Source of the DNA: Paenisporosarcina sp050269735
GTDB taxonomy: Bacteria; Bacillota; Bacilli; Bacillales_A; Planococcaceae
DNA: 64,000 nt
Assembly: GCF_050269735.1 (NCBI RefSeq)
Contig: NZ_JBNNIX010000004.1
Location: forward strand, 124,001-188,000
Reading direction: 5' to 3'
The notes below the pieces were generated by a model. That model had not been told where the DNA came from. It saw only the letters and a program-made list of their open reading frames with translations, and made no database searches. A program made the position numbers and the translations under genes. Below are positions 1 through 8,408 of this stretch, piece after piece; position 1 is the first letter of the stretch; every line of letters starts with the position of its first letter.

Positions 1-1122
1 TCGGTTCGTGCTGAACTGTCAAAAAGGTTGATTGAGGAAAAAGGATTCAACATAATTGCTGTTGAAGGTGATTGGCCATCCAGCCAGCAAGTTAATCAAT
101 ATATTAAAGGCTACTCAGAAGGAAAAGAAGATGTGAGAGATGTGTTAAAAGCATTCAAACGTTGGCCAACCTGGATGTGGGCAAATGAGGAAATGGCAGA
201 ATTTATATCATGGCTTAAGAAACACAATGTAAAAAGTGAAGGAAGTCACCGGGTAGGTTTTTACGGAATAGATATCTATAGTTTGTGGGAATCACTGGAC
301 GAAGTCATCACTTATTTAAGCAACACAAATCCTGAAAGTGAGGATCTGGAACTGGCCAAAAAAGCATTTGCTTGTTTTGAACCATTCAACCGCCATCCCG
401 AAACGTACGCTATGTCGTCCATCAACATTTCCGAAGCTTGTGTGGATGAAGTGTCGAAGCTCCTAAAATCAATCAGAGCTCATGAAAAGAACTATCATCA
501 TGTTCAGGAAGCCGATTTGAACTTGAAAATCAATGCAATGGTAGCGCAAAACGCCGAAGAATATTACCGAGCTATGGTACGGAGTGATGAAATTTCCTGG
601 AATGTACGTGATGAACATATGGTGGAAGTGATTAATGAAGTCATGGACTATCATGGACCCGATGCAAAAATCATCATTTGGGAACACAACACACATATCG
701 GGGATGCTTCAGCAATGTATATGGAAGCGGCTGGAATGGTGAACGTAGGGCAGATTCTCCGTCTGCAGAACAGAAAAGAAAATGTCTACTCAGTAGGGTT
801 TGGAACATATAAAGGAACAGTGATCGCAGCGGATCAGTGGGCAGAGCCATTTAAAATAATGGAAGTGCCAGCTGCCATAAAAAAATCATGGGAACACGCT
901 ATGCATGTAGCCGGCGATTTCAATAAGTTGTTGATATTCAATGATGAAAATCGCTACTTGTTTGATGAATGGATAGGTCATCGAGCAATTGGCGTGGTCT
1001 ACAATCCTGAGTTTGAAGCTTACGGAAATTATGTACCTTCCAAAATGGGAAGCCGTTATGACGCATTCATTTATCTAGAAGAAACCAAAGCTCTAAAACC
1101 AATTGAATATGACAACTCATGA
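1..1122 (+). CDS. Erythromycin esterase family protein (5' end outside window)
   Basis: The reading frame is open from base 1 (S-V-R-A-E-L...), so the gene starts upstream; the in-frame TTG at 28 is not a convincing start. About 373 codons are visible, and the family usually has 400-450 residues, so only the N-terminus is missing. Family marks are EGDWPSSQQVNQYIKG near the visible start, FYGIDIYSLW, and the histidine motif WEHNTHIGDA. Characterised members (EreA/EreB) hydrolyse the macrolactone ring of erythromycin, but most chromosomal Bacillales homologues have no proven substrate. No membrane segment is seen. Family sure; macrolide esterase activity is only a possibility. Confidence 0.88.
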   Translation, partial: SVRAELSKRLIEEKGFNIIAVEGDWPSSQQVNQYIKGYSEGKEDVRDVLKAFKRWPTWMWANEEMAEFISWLKKHNVKSEGSHRVGFYGIDIYSLWESLDEVITYLSNTNPESEDLELAKKAFACFEPFNRHPETYAMSSINISEACVDEVSKLLKSIRAHEKNYHHVQEADLNLKINAMVAQNAEEYYRAMVRSDEISWNVRDEHMVEVINEVMDYHGPDAKIIIWEHNTHIGDASAMYMEAAGMVNVGQILRLQNRKENVYSVGFGTYKGTVIAADQWAEPFKIMEVPAAIKKSWEHAMHVAGDFNKLLIFNDENRYLFDEWIGHRAIGVVYNPEFEAYGNYVPSKMGSRYDAFIYLEETKALKPIEYDNS

Positions 1123-1151
1123 TTTTCTGGGTCATAATGAAAATTTCACTG

Positions 1152-1176
1152 CACCGTATTATGCGGTGTTTTTTTA
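1152..1176 (+). terminator. Rho-independent terminator
   Basis: A 5-bp stem caccg/cggtg (1152-1156 with 1164-1168) around a 7-nt loop is followed directly by seven T. It lies 29 nt after the esterase-family stop codon. The stem is short, so efficiency is uncertain. Confidence 0.6.
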
Positions 1177-1267
1177 TGTTTTAATTTCACGGAATCAAAA
1201 ATGAAATAATGGTAAAATGTAACAATAACATTTGCATTACGACTAATCTGAAAAGAGGTGTTGTCAG

Positions 1268-1678
1268 TTGAAAAGAGTGTTGTCTGTTCCAGTAATATTT
1301 ACTGTTGTTATTTTCGTTTTAGCAGGCTGTTCACAAGGAAGCTCAAGTGGAAATTCTCGAGCGGAATCAGTAACTGTTACACCGGGAAATCCTGATGCCA
1401 ACGAAATACTTGGTTTAAATTCTGAAGCGGATATCTTTCAATGGGGCGATATTATATACACAACAAATGTTGAATGGGTAGAAAAACTTGAATTAACAAA
1501 GGATGAACAAATTGGTGAGATTACAAAAAACTCAACTAATCCCGATGATTTTATAAATGGGACAGCCAATAAATTGCCAGTCGGGACAAAAATATTTTCT
1601 GTAAAAGAAGATGGCGGATTCCTCCTTGTTGAGTACAATCAGCAACTTAAAAAATATTTGATGCTTGTAGAAGGATGA
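1268..1678 (+). CDS. Putative lipoprotein of unknown function
   Basis: 136 residues starting at TTG, chosen because AGAGGTG (1254-1260) sits 7 nt upstream. The N-terminus is a lipoprotein signal: MKR, a hydrophobic stretch, then the lipobox LAGC with the lipidated Cys at about residue 21, followed by a Ser/Asn-rich linker. The mature part (about 90 residues) is acidic and matches no family I recognise. It is expected on the outer face of the membrane. The TmrB-like gene follows after 6 nt, so the two probably share a transcript. Confidence 0.75.
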   Translation: MKRVLSVPVIFTVVIFVLAGCSQGSSSGNSRAESVTVTPGNPDANEILGLNSEADIFQWGDIIYTTNVEWVEKLELTKDEQIGEITKNSTNPDDFINGTANKLPVGTKIFSVKEDGGFLLVEYNQQLKKYLMLVEG

Positions 1679-1684
1679 AGCAAC

Positions 1685-2248
1685 TTGAAAAGGATGGGCG
1701 AAAGTATGATTATCATGATAAATGGAGCGTTTGGAGTGGGGAAAACAACCGTTTCCAATGAACTTCAGAAAGTAGTCGAAAATAGTATGATTTTCGATCC
1801 GGAAGAAATCGGTACTATGTTAGGCAAGATTCTCCCAGTAGATATTATTGCTCTTGAAGCGAAAACAGGAGATTTTCAAGATTTGGAGTTATGGAGAAAA
1901 TTTACCGTTACCGTAGCTGGGCATCTAATCGCACAGTATAAAATGGACTTGATTGTTCCAATGACCATTCGGAAAGTCGAATATTTCAATTACATTATTG
2001 AAGGGTTAAAGCAGATTGATGAACAAACTTATCATTATTGTTTAACAGCAACAGAGGGAACTATATTCAATAGACTTAAGGAACGAGGAGAGGAAGAAGG
2101 AAACTGGTGCTTTCAACAAACATCGAAATGCCTAAATGCTTTTAAAGAACATGATTTTGGGGAGTACATCAATACGGAGAACGTTCCTGTACATACGATT
2201 GTTCAAATTATAAAGGAAAAACTAAGAACAGTAGAAGCTGTTAAATAG
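1685..2248 (+). CDS. TmrB-like P-loop protein
   Basis: 187 residues with Walker A GAFGVGKTT at about residues 13-21. The series INGAFG.GKT, FDPE..G, LW..F, LIVPMTI.. and EYFN.II follows B. subtilis TmrB, the ATP-binding tunicamycin-resistance protein, along most of its length. TmrB is proposed to bind tunicamycin at the membrane. The TTG at 1685 is used because AAGGATG lies about 8 nt upstream; ATG 1706 is the alternative and would begin right at the P-loop strand. It follows the lipoprotein gene by 6 nt. Resistance to tunicamycin itself is inferred from similarity only; it could be a general nucleoside kinase-like ATPase. Confidence 0.75.
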   Translation: MKRMGESMIIMINGAFGVGKTTVSNELQKVVENSMIFDPEEIGTMLGKILPVDIIALEAKTGDFQDLELWRKFTVTVAGHLIAQYKMDLIVPMTIRKVEYFNYIIEGLKQIDEQTYHYCLTATEGTIFNRLKERGEEEGNWCFQQTSKCLNAFKEHDFGEYINTENVPVHTIVQIIKEKLRTVEAVK

Positions 2249-2310
2249 ATGAAGACTTTTGTGTTACATGGGGACTTGTGACGGAAACTAATTTTGACGG
2301 AGGAATGAAG

Positions 2311-2748
2311 ATGGATGATTCAACCCATAAAATCTTAGAACTAACCAGAACAGATCAATTCGAAACTGCATTTCCACTAATGAAACAGTTAAGATTGGAT
2401 TTGACGATGGAGTCTTTTCAAGAATTACTCGGACAAATGACAAAAGACGGATATCGACTTTTTGCCCTATTTGCTCAAAATCAAATCGTAGCTTTGGCAG
2501 GCGTAAGCTTGAGAACAAATTTTTACAGCGGCCGCCACGTTTATATATATGATTTAGTGACGGACGTCTCAAAACGCTCACATGGGTATGGGGAGTCATT
2601 ATTAAATTTTGTTCACGAGTGGGCAAAAGAAAATGGTGCAGAATTTGTAGCGCTGGAATCGGGAATCCAAAGAGCCGATGCTCATAGGTTCTATGAAGAT
2701 CGAATGGATTATGATAAATGGTGTTTTTCGTTCAGAAAAAAATTATAG
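2311..2748 (+). CDS. GNAT family N-acetyltransferase
   Basis: 145 residues from ATG 2311. Upstream in-frame starts exist (GTG 2278, ATG 2305), but GGAGGA at 2299-2304 abuts ATG 2305 and leaves 6 nt to ATG 2311, which fixes the start. GNAT features are the central strand pair LFAQNQIVALAGV, YIYDLVT, and the acetyl-CoA loop region SHGYGESLL followed by ALESG..RADAHRFYE near the C-terminus. The substrate is unknown. Its 3' region carries a decayed hairpin, a 21-bp repeat array and a terminator. Confidence 0.82.
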   Translation: MDDSTHKILELTRTDQFETAFPLMKQLRLDLTMESFQELLGQMTKDGYRLFALFAQNQIVALAGVSLRTNFYSGRHVYIYDLVTDVSKRSHGYGESLLNFVHEWAKENGAEFVALESGIQRADAHRFYEDRMDYDKWCFSFRKKL

Positions 2749-2844
2749 ATGATGATGAAAACACCTCCTAACTGCATTATTCCTGATGGGAGGTGTCTTG
2801 AATTTGAATATTTTTCTCGGAAGGAATTAGGAGATAATTGGTTA

Positions 2845-2928
2845 GTTGCCCCAATCACGGGGAAAGTTGCCCCTATAACACCAATAGTTGCCCCAATATC
2901 TCGAAAAGTTGCCCCAATACATCAAACG
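2845..2928 (+). repeat. 21-bp-period array, GTTGCCCC family, 4 copies
   Basis: The core GTTGCCCC occurs at 2845, 2866, 2887 and 2908, exactly 21 bp apart, usually followed by AATA. Between cores the sequence varies. The array lies between the GNAT stop codon and the terminator at 2937, so it is probably in the 3' untranslated region. A hairpin arm pair acacctcc/ggaggtgt just before it (2761-2798) looks like a terminator that has lost its T-run. Confidence 0.85.
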
Positions 2929-2936
2929 AAAACATG

Positions 2937-2981
2937 AGTGAAGCCTTCCAAACCTAGCGAGGAAGGCTTTTCACTTCTTTT
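2937..2981 (+). terminator. Terminator after GNAT and repeat array
   Basis: aagccttcc (2941-2949) pairs with ggaaggctt (2961-2969), followed by a T-rich stretch to 2981. An outer gtg/cac pair extends the stem with a bulge. Confidence 0.65.
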
Positions 2982-3081
2982 AATATGCTTTTGCCCAATA
3001 AAATCATTGTCGAATTAAGTTCTAAATCGACATCTTTCTTATTACATTGAATCAACGACAAAATGAGGGAGAGCGTTGACA

Positions 3082-4005
3082 ATGATAATTGACGGGGTCT
3101 TTTCAGGTGGTGGTTTGAAGGATTTCGCAATGGTTGGGGCGTATCAGGTGTTGGAGGAGAAAGGGTATCGTTTTGAGCGAGTTGCGGGAACAAGCGCAGG
3201 GGCTATTCTTGCTTGTTTCATAGCAGCAGGGTATTCAGCCAAGGAAATTGAAACCATGCTGGATGAGCAGGATTTTAAGGCCCTACTGGATCCAAGAAGG
3301 ACCATTATTCCGTTGCCCATCATGAAATGGTTCTCTCTTTATTTTAAGATGGGACTCTACCAAGGCAAGGCATTAGAAGATTGGTTTTTTAAGAAGCTTG
3401 CAGCAAAAGGTGTGTATACATTTGGTGATTTACCACCTGAATCTTTAAAAGTAATTGCTTCAGATTTAACGAATGGCAAAATCATGGTACTGCCAGATGA
3501 CTTACCTAACTATGGGATATCTCCAGAAACATTTCCACTTGCACGTGCTTTACGAATGAGTTGCGGTATTCCGTTCTTCTTTGAACCTGTGAAATTGAAA
3601 GTAGGATATGGAGATACGATCATTGTGGATGGGGGAGTGCTGAGCAATTTTCCGATGTGGTTATTCGAGAATCGAGACCAGAGTAGAAAACGTCCATTAC
3701 TCGGCTTGAAAATAGCACGGGGGCATGATGGTTCGCAAGGTCATAAAATTAACAATGGTCTTCAATTGTTTGAAGCGCTCTTTTCCACGATGCAAAATGC
3801 ACATGATGAAAAATACATTTCCCGAAAACACGAAAAAGATATTATTTTCATTCCCGTGGACGATGTGAGTGCAACGCAGTTTGACTTGGATGATGAAATG
3901 AAAGAAGCGTTGATCGAGAGAGGGCGCATTAGCACAGAGAAATTCTTGAAGACTTGGACACCTAACGCTGGACAGAAAACTTTTCAGATGACGAACCGGC
4001 TATAA
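3082..4005 (+). CDS. Patatin-like phospholipase
   Basis: 307 residues. The catalytic dyad of the patatin fold is visible: nucleophile Ser38 in GTSAG and Asp183 in VDGG, with the glycine-rich oxyanion segment SGGGLKD at residues 8-14. The start ATG 3082 gives MIIDGVFSGGG, like the termini of B. subtilis YqhO-type proteins; TTG 3076 is 6 nt upstream and cannot be excluded because GAGGGAGAG (3065-3073) could serve either. It probably hydrolyses acyl ester bonds of lipids in the cytoplasm. It is transcribed alone, between two terminators. Confidence 0.85.
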   Translation: MIIDGVFSGGGLKDFAMVGAYQVLEEKGYRFERVAGTSAGAILACFIAAGYSAKEIETMLDEQDFKALLDPRRTIIPLPIMKWFSLYFKMGLYQGKALEDWFFKKLAAKGVYTFGDLPPESLKVIASDLTNGKIMVLPDDLPNYGISPETFPLARALRMSCGIPFFFEPVKLKVGYGDTIIVDGGVLSNFPMWLFENRDQSRKRPLLGLKIARGHDGSQGHKINNGLQLFEALFSTMQNAHDEKYISRKHEKDIIFIPVDDVSATQFDLDDEMKEALIERGRISTEKFLKTWTPNAGQKTFQMTNRL

Positions 4006-4040
4006 TATAATTTACTTTCAAAATTTAATTCTAATGTTGG

Positions 4041-4077
4041 GAACCTTCGATTGTATAATAGAAGGTTTCTTTTTTTA
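4041..4077 (+). terminator. Terminator after patatin gene
   Basis: gaaccttc (4041-4048) pairs with gaaggttt (4061-4068) and runs into a long T-tract ending near 4076. Confidence 0.8.
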
Positions 4078-4100
4078 TAGAATAAAAAATGCACGCCGTC

Positions 4101-4149
4101 CTCCTACGGTTTTACTTATGTTGCTGAGACATAAGTAAAGCCGTAGGAG
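4101..4149. repeat. Near-perfect 21-bp inverted repeat
   Basis: Arms 4101-4121 and 4129-4149 are complementary at 20 of 21 positions (the exception is a G-T pair) around a 7-nt loop. It lies between the convergent patatin and kinase genes. There is no T-run right after either arm, so it is not a typical terminator, although the minus-strand flank has TTTTTT about 10 nt out. Possibly a REP/MITE-like palindrome. Confidence 0.8.
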
Positions 4150-4184
4150 ATGCGTACAATCTTTTCATAAGAAACTTAGCAAAA

Positions 4185-5471
4185 TTATAAAACTGCTTGC
4201 AATTTTGATTTAGGTAACAAAACTTCCACGCTAGTTCCTTGGTTCACTTCGCTTGAAAAAGTAATCGTTCCTTTATGGCTCTCAATAATGCTAAAACTAA
4301 CCGTCATTCCTAATCCAATGCCTTTTTCTTTTACGCTATAGTACGGCTCGCCAATGTACTTCAAACGGTTTTCATCAATGCCGCAGCCATTGTCTTCAAA
4401 CGTAACCGTAAAATAGTTTTCATCTTTATCAGCTATAGTGATATTGACTTCACCCTGTGTAGCGATTGCATCCATTGCATTTTTTAGAATATTGATAAAT
4501 ACCTGTTTTAATTTACTATCATTACAATATGTTTCGAAGTTTTCTATCTCAACTAAGTTAAGTTGAATATTTTGAAGAGATGCTTCTGTCGACAACAATT
4601 GAATGACTTCTTTCACAATCGTATTTATGTTCTTGTTAGTGAAAATAACATCCGATGGTCTGGAGACAATCAATAGCTCGTTAACGATGGTATTAATTCG
4701 ATCTATTTCATCAATCAGCATGTCGGTATGTGGTTCAAGATTAAGTGTTTGATCTTTCCCCATCTGTAGAAATCCTTTAATGGTGGTCAATGGATTTCGA
4801 ATTTCGTGAGCAATGCCTGCAGCCAATTCCCCAATCACAGACATTTTTTCTGTCTGTCTCAACATACTTTCCGTTTCCTTTAAAGCGGTAATATCCCGCC
4901 CGATGACAACCAGTCCTTTTCTCGAACCGTCCGGATTGAAAATGGGAATTTTAAATGCATCGAATGTTTTGCTTGAGCCATCTCTTAATGGAATGGTTTC
5001 TTCACAGCGAGTGACTTTCCCGGCTCTCCATGCTTCCTCGTCAGTATCGATACAATAAATCAATGCATCATGATAAAAGTCAGTGTAAGTGGCCATTTCT
5101 TTATCGGTCTTTCCCCTGTAATCAACGCCTTCAAGTTCGAATAATTGAGCGCCGAATTTATTAATTTGAAGCCATTTCCCTTCACCGTCTTTAAATGAAA
5201 CAGCATCTGGCATGGTATCTATTAACAATGTGAGCTTCTCTTTTTCTTCTTCAATCAGTTTTGTATTTCTTAAATTATTAACAAAAACAAACAAAAGCAT
5301 GGAGGTAAAGAAAACGAATAACAGACTTTTAAAAGTCTGGAAAAACAGGACATTTTCAGAGATTGTGTTGATAGAATCTTGTAATAAATAATCTGATCCG
5401 AAAACCCAAATAGGACCTATTATTAAGTAGATAAAAGGAATGAATCTGTAAATATCGTGGCTTTTTTTCAT
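4185..5471 (-). CDS. PAS-domain sensor histidine kinase (Kin-type, orphan)
   Basis: 428 residues. Two membrane helices at about 10-30 and 43-66, a PAS domain at about 75-200 (TMPDAVSFKDGEGKW), a HisKA dimerisation domain with phospho-acceptor His222 in AHEIRNPLTTIKGF, then a HATPase domain with N-box NILKNAMDAI, G1 DNGCGI and G2 GIGLGMTVS. This architecture resembles the Bacillus sporulation phosphorelay kinases. No response regulator is adjacent, which fits an orphan kinase feeding Spo0F, but that partner is inference. AAGGAGT lies about 9 nt before the ATG. Confidence 0.88.
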   Translation of the reverse strand: MKKSHDIYRFIPFIYLIIGPIWVFGSDYLLQDSINTISENVLFFQTFKSLLFVFFTSMLLFVFVNNLRNTKLIEEEKEKLTLLIDTMPDAVSFKDGEGKWLQINKFGAQLFELEGVDYRGKTDKEMATYTDFYHDALIYCIDTDEEAWRAGKVTRCEETIPLRDGSSKTFDAFKIPIFNPDGSRKGLVVIGRDITALKETESMLRQTEKMSVIGELAAGIAHEIRNPLTTIKGFLQMGKDQTLNLEPHTDMLIDEIDRINTIVNELLIVSRPSDVIFTNKNINTIVKEVIQLLSTEASLQNIQLNLVEIENFETYCNDSKLKQVFINILKNAMDAIATQGEVNITIADKDENYFTVTFEDNGCGIDENRLKYIGEPYYSVKEKGIGLGMTVSFSIIESHKGTITFSSEVNQGTSVEVLLPKSKLQAVL

Positions 5472-5658
5472 TGAGGGACTCCTTAAATTGTGGAAAGTTT
5501 GACTCTGTTTAGTTATATTGTCACATATAAAAGAAATTGTAGCAATTATGCCTGGGCGTTCTAATTGAAATGTCGAACATTTGAGATGTAAAAAGCTTTA
5601 GGTTGTCAGATTGGAGATTTCTTTTTTTGATTGGAATGTAATGTCTAGACTTAATTAG

Positions 5659-5687
5659 TTGATATTTAAATAGAAATGTAATATATT
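5659..5687 (+). promoter_or_regulatory. Sigma-A promoter of the marR operon
   Basis: -35 TTGATA (5659-5664) and -10 TATATT (5682-5687) are separated by 17 nt. The expected start site near 5694 falls inside the operator that follows. Confidence 0.7.
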
Positions 5688-5718
5688 AATTGACGGGTCA
5701 ATGATTGACCTATCAATT
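5688..5718. promoter_or_regulatory. 31-bp MarR-type operator
   Basis: Arms 5688-5702 and 5704-5718 around one central base match at 13 of 15 positions, with GGTCAAT/ATTGACC as the core half-site. It begins at the base after the -10 box, so a bound regulator would block transcription. This predicts autorepression by the MarR protein encoded immediately downstream. Confidence 0.8.
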
Positions 5719-5737
5719 ATCGAAAGTGGTGGATACA

Positions 5738-6178
5738 ATGTCCAACTCATGTTCCGACGAGGGAAAAATCGTCTATCGACTGTATGAGATAAATAAACAA
5801 ACAAGCCCAAAGTTTGAGCGATGTACAGGCATCAGTCAATCCCGGTTGGATTTGTTGACCAAACTGTTCGAAGTAGATGAAATCAGTCAGACCGAGCTAC
5901 AAAAAGAAGTGAACATAGATCATGCTGCTGTAACCAGGCACTTAAAGCAACTCGAAGAAAAGGGATTGGTCTCACGACGCAAAAATCCAGCAGATAATCG
6001 TTTCACATTTGTTCGGTTGACAGACGCAGGTCGCGAAAGAATCGTTGCATACCAAGACGAGAAACAGCAATTCATTTCTAAAGTTTTAACTGGATTCAAT
6101 GCAAAGGAACGTTCTTTGCTTTTAAATATGCTTACTCGAATCCAGGACAATGTCTCAAAAATTGATCCAAACGATTAG
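5738..6178 (+). CDS. MarR family transcriptional regulator
   Basis: 146 residues from ATG 5738; GTGGTGG lies 6 nt upstream, and the longer reading from TTG 5705 would begin inside the operator. A winged helix-turn-helix is clear: QTELQKEVNIDHAAVTRHLKQLEEKGLV (recognition helix), then the wing RRKNPADNRFTFVRLTDAG. It probably binds as a dimer to the palindrome at 5688-5718 and controls itself and the two downstream redox genes. The gene content recalls the B. subtilis MhqR/YodB quinone-stress regulons, although the operator differs from the published MhqR box. The ligand is unknown. Confidence 0.9.
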   Translation: MSNSCSDEGKIVYRLYEINKQTSPKFERCTGISQSRLDLLTKLFEVDEISQTELQKEVNIDHAAVTRHLKQLEEKGLVSRRKNPADNRFTFVRLTDAGRERIVAYQDEKQQFISKVLTGFNAKERSLLLNMLTRIQDNVSKIDPND

Positions 6179-6220
6179 TTGTAAAGCAGCAAACTAATGT
6201 AAAAATAAAGGAGAATTTAA

Positions 6221-6856
6221 ATGAACAAAACACTTATTAATGACTTTAATGAAATCGTAACAGGACGTCGTTCGATTCGTAATTATGATCCTGCAGTTAA
6301 AATCAGTCGTGAAGAAATGACTGAAATATTAACAACAGCCACGCTTGCCCCTTCATCCGTTAATCTCCAACCTTGGCGTTTTGTAGTCATCGACAGCCTT
6401 GAAGGCAAAGCGACATTGGCTCCACTGGCCAAATTCAATCAGAACCAAGTGGCAACTTCTGCAGCAATGATTGCCGTGTTTGCAGATATGAATAGTATCG
6501 ACTATGCGGACGACATTTATGGGAAAGCTGTAGAACAAGGTCTGATGCCGGCTGAAGTCAGAGATGCACAATTGCCAGCTATAAAAGGTTTGGTGTCTAC
6601 ATTGCCACCGGAACAATTGAAGGAAATGAACTTGATTGATGCCGGTTTAGTATCGATGCAACTAATGCTCGCAGCTAGAGCTCACGGCTATGACACTAAT
6701 CCAATCGGAGGCTACGAAAAGGATCAAATTGCGGAAGCCTTCGGATTGGATAAAGAGCGTTACTACCCCGTTATGCTCATTTCAATTGGAAAAGCGGTAG
6801 ATAAAGGGTATCAATCTGTCCGTCTCCCTGTGGATGCCATCACAGAATGGAAATAA
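6221..6856 (+). CDS. Nitroreductase family protein
   Basis: 211 residues with the FMN-binding nitroreductase fold: VTGRRSIRNYDP near the N-terminus (phosphate-binding Arg/Ser), ATLAPSSVNLQPWRF, and the C-terminal PIGGYEKDQIAEAFGLD segment. It probably reduces quinones or nitro compounds with NAD(P)H in the cytoplasm. It starts 42 nt after marR with AAAGGAG upstream and is followed by a monooxygenase gene with 37 nt between, so the three form one operon. Similar pairs occur in quinone-detoxification loci of Bacillus. The exact substrate cannot be read from sequence. Confidence 0.88.
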   Translation: MNKTLINDFNEIVTGRRSIRNYDPAVKISREEMTEILTTATLAPSSVNLQPWRFVVIDSLEGKATLAPLAKFNQNQVATSAAMIAVFADMNSIDYADDIYGKAVEQGLMPAEVRDAQLPAIKGLVSTLPPEQLKEMNLIDAGLVSMQLMLAARAHGYDTNPIGGYEKDQIAEAFGLDKERYYPVMLISIGKAVDKGYQSVRLPVDAITEWK

Positions 6857-6893
6857 AAATCACCCAAATTTAGAAGAGAAAAGGACGAATACA

Positions 6894-7190
6894 ATGATAC
6901 TTATTCACGCTGGATTTCAGGTACAAGCAGACAAAGAACAATCATTTCTAGAAGAAATACGCACACTGATTACCGCTTCTCGAAATGAAAATGGGAATGT
7001 TTCATATGACTTAATGAGAGATACAGAAAAAGAACACGTATACATGATGGTCGAGGTATGGCAGGATATGAATTCTGTTGAAATTCATAACAAGAGTGAT
7101 CACTTCACTACATTTGTAAGTAAAGCTCCTCAATATTTAGCCGCACCATTGAGTGTGAAAATTTACGAAGGTAATGAGAGAATCCAATAA
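6894..7190 (+). CDS. ABM-domain putative quinol monooxygenase
   Basis: 98 residues from ATG 6894, chosen because GAAAAGGA lies 9 nt upstream; the longer frame from 6834 would overlap the nitroreductase. The short ferredoxin-like fold of the antibiotic biosynthesis monooxygenase family is seen: MILIHAGFQVQADKEQSFL, the central VSYDLMRD, then YMMVEVWQD and the terminal H..S.HF segment. E. coli YgiN, a relative, acts on quinols. Third gene of the MarR operon, followed by a terminator. Confidence 0.83.
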   Translation: MILIHAGFQVQADKEQSFLEEIRTLITASRNENGNVSYDLMRDTEKEHVYMMVEVWQDMNSVEIHNKSDHFTTFVSKAPQYLAAPLSVKIYEGNERIQ

Positions 7191-7205
7191 TATAATGACA
7201 TCAAG

Positions 7206-7238
7206 GCACATCCACTGATTTTGGAGGTGTCTTTTTTC
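7206..7238 (+). terminator. Terminator of the MarR operon
   Basis: cacatcca (7207-7214) pairs with tggaggtg (7222-7229) with one mismatch, then C and six T. Confidence 0.65.
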
Positions 7239-7342
7239 TGTTTAAGCTTTGCAAATGAAGTGGCAATAGAGGGATTTTATTTATAGGTGAAGAAGTTACT
7301 CTTATTATTGCGATTAAGAGATTGATAAAAGTAGGTGCAAAC

Positions 7343-7795
7343 ATGCAGGAAATTAAACTAGCAAAATGGGTACTAGAAGTCGATGTGGAACAGACACGAG
7401 AATTTTATAGCAAAGATTTTGAGATATGTGGATGTCTAAACTGTACAAACTTTTTTGAGTCTATCAAAAATGTAGAACCTTCGGTAGCAGATGTGTTTGA
7501 AAATCTGGGAATTGATCCATTAAAACCTGGACATCTTTCGGATTTTCGGGCAATGGAGGAAGGTAAGCATGAATACATAGGGAGTTATCACTTCATCGGC
7601 AAGGTGTTAAACGGAGATTTGTGCAACAAGGAAAATTGGAACGCTTCGAATACAGTTCAACTAAAAAACTTTACAATTGGTTTTTCAAATGACTTGGACT
7701 TTGTGCCAGAAGACTTCCCGTATCCTCTCGTACAGATGGAATTTGTAGCTTTAATGTCGTGGGTTCTTCAAGATGAAACGGAAAAATTAAATTAA
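7343..7795 (+). CDS. Conserved-looking hypothetical protein
   Basis: 150 residues from ATG 7343, with AGTAGGTG about 6 nt upstream; TTG 7322 has no binding site. I do not recognise the family. The N-terminal part contains CGCLNC, a CxCxxC arrangement that could bind a metal, followed by an acidic region and hydrophobic strands. No signal peptide. The GNAT gene starts 13 nt downstream with its own AAAGGAGG, so they are probably co-transcribed. Confidence 0.65.
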   Translation: MQEIKLAKWVLEVDVEQTREFYSKDFEICGCLNCTNFFESIKNVEPSVADVFENLGIDPLKPGHLSDFRAMEEGKHEYIGSYHFIGKVLNGDLCNKENWNASNTVQLKNFTIGFSNDLDFVPEDFPYPLVQMEFVALMSWVLQDETEKLN

Positions 7796-7808
7796 AGGAG
7801 GCGAGCAC

Positions 7809-8408
7809 ATGATTAATTTTTACGGAACACAAACGTTGAAAACCAATCGATTGATCCTTAGAAAAATAGTCGAGAAGGATGCACCTAGCTTCTTCAACAA
7901 TTGGATGTCTGATGACCGGGTTACGGATAATCTCATCAAAGGAGCGCACAAATCAATCTCGGAGTCAGTCGAGAGGGTCACGAATATTGTTAATGAATAT
8001 GAGGATCAAGAATTTTGCTACTGGGGAATTGAATTAACAGCAACAGGAGATTTAATTGGATCAATCGATTTTTATAATTTTGACGATACCACAGAAAATT
8101 GTGAGGTTGGATTTTCACTTGGCTATGACTGGTGGAATCAAGGATATGGAACTGAAGCGTTGAAAGCTGTTTTGGAATTTGGCTTCCAGCATATGAATAT
8201 TCATAAGATATCTGCAGCTCATAACACTGATAATCCTGCATCCGGAAAAATCATGCAAAAAGCTGGAATGGAACAAGAAGGATTGATCCGGCATATGATT
8301 CTCAATGCTAAAAATCAATACAAAGACTGTGCCGTCTATGGAATTCTCCAAGAAGATTATTTAGTTCTAATGAAGAAAAGTATCGGGGTGAATGCTCAAT
8401 GTCGATGA
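7809..8408 (+). CDS. RimJ/RimL-type N-acetyltransferase
   Basis: 199 residues. Typical of the Acetyltransf_3 branch: TLKTNRLILRKIVEKDA at the N-terminus, YWGIELTATGDLIGSID, and the acetyl-CoA segment VGFSLGYDWWNQGYGTEAL, then HNTDNPASGKIMQKAGM. Substrates in this branch include ribosomal-protein N-termini and small molecules; none can be assigned here. The downstream GNAT overlaps the end of this gene by 10 bp. Confidence 0.88.
   Translation: MINFYGTQTLKTNRLILRKIVEKDAPSFFNNWMSDDRVTDNLIKGAHKSISESVERVTNIVNEYEDQEFCYWGIELTATGDLIGSIDFYNFDDTTENCEVGFSLGYDWWNQGYGTEALKAVLEFGFQHMNIHKISAAHNTDNPASGKIMQKAGMEQEGLIRHMILNAKNQYKDCAVYGILQEDYLVLMKKSIGVNAQCR

Noticed and set aside
2749..2937. 62-codon frame over the GTTGCCCC array
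   Set aside because: No ribosome binding site, directly abuts the previous stop codon, and the frame exists because the repeat unit is 21 bp.
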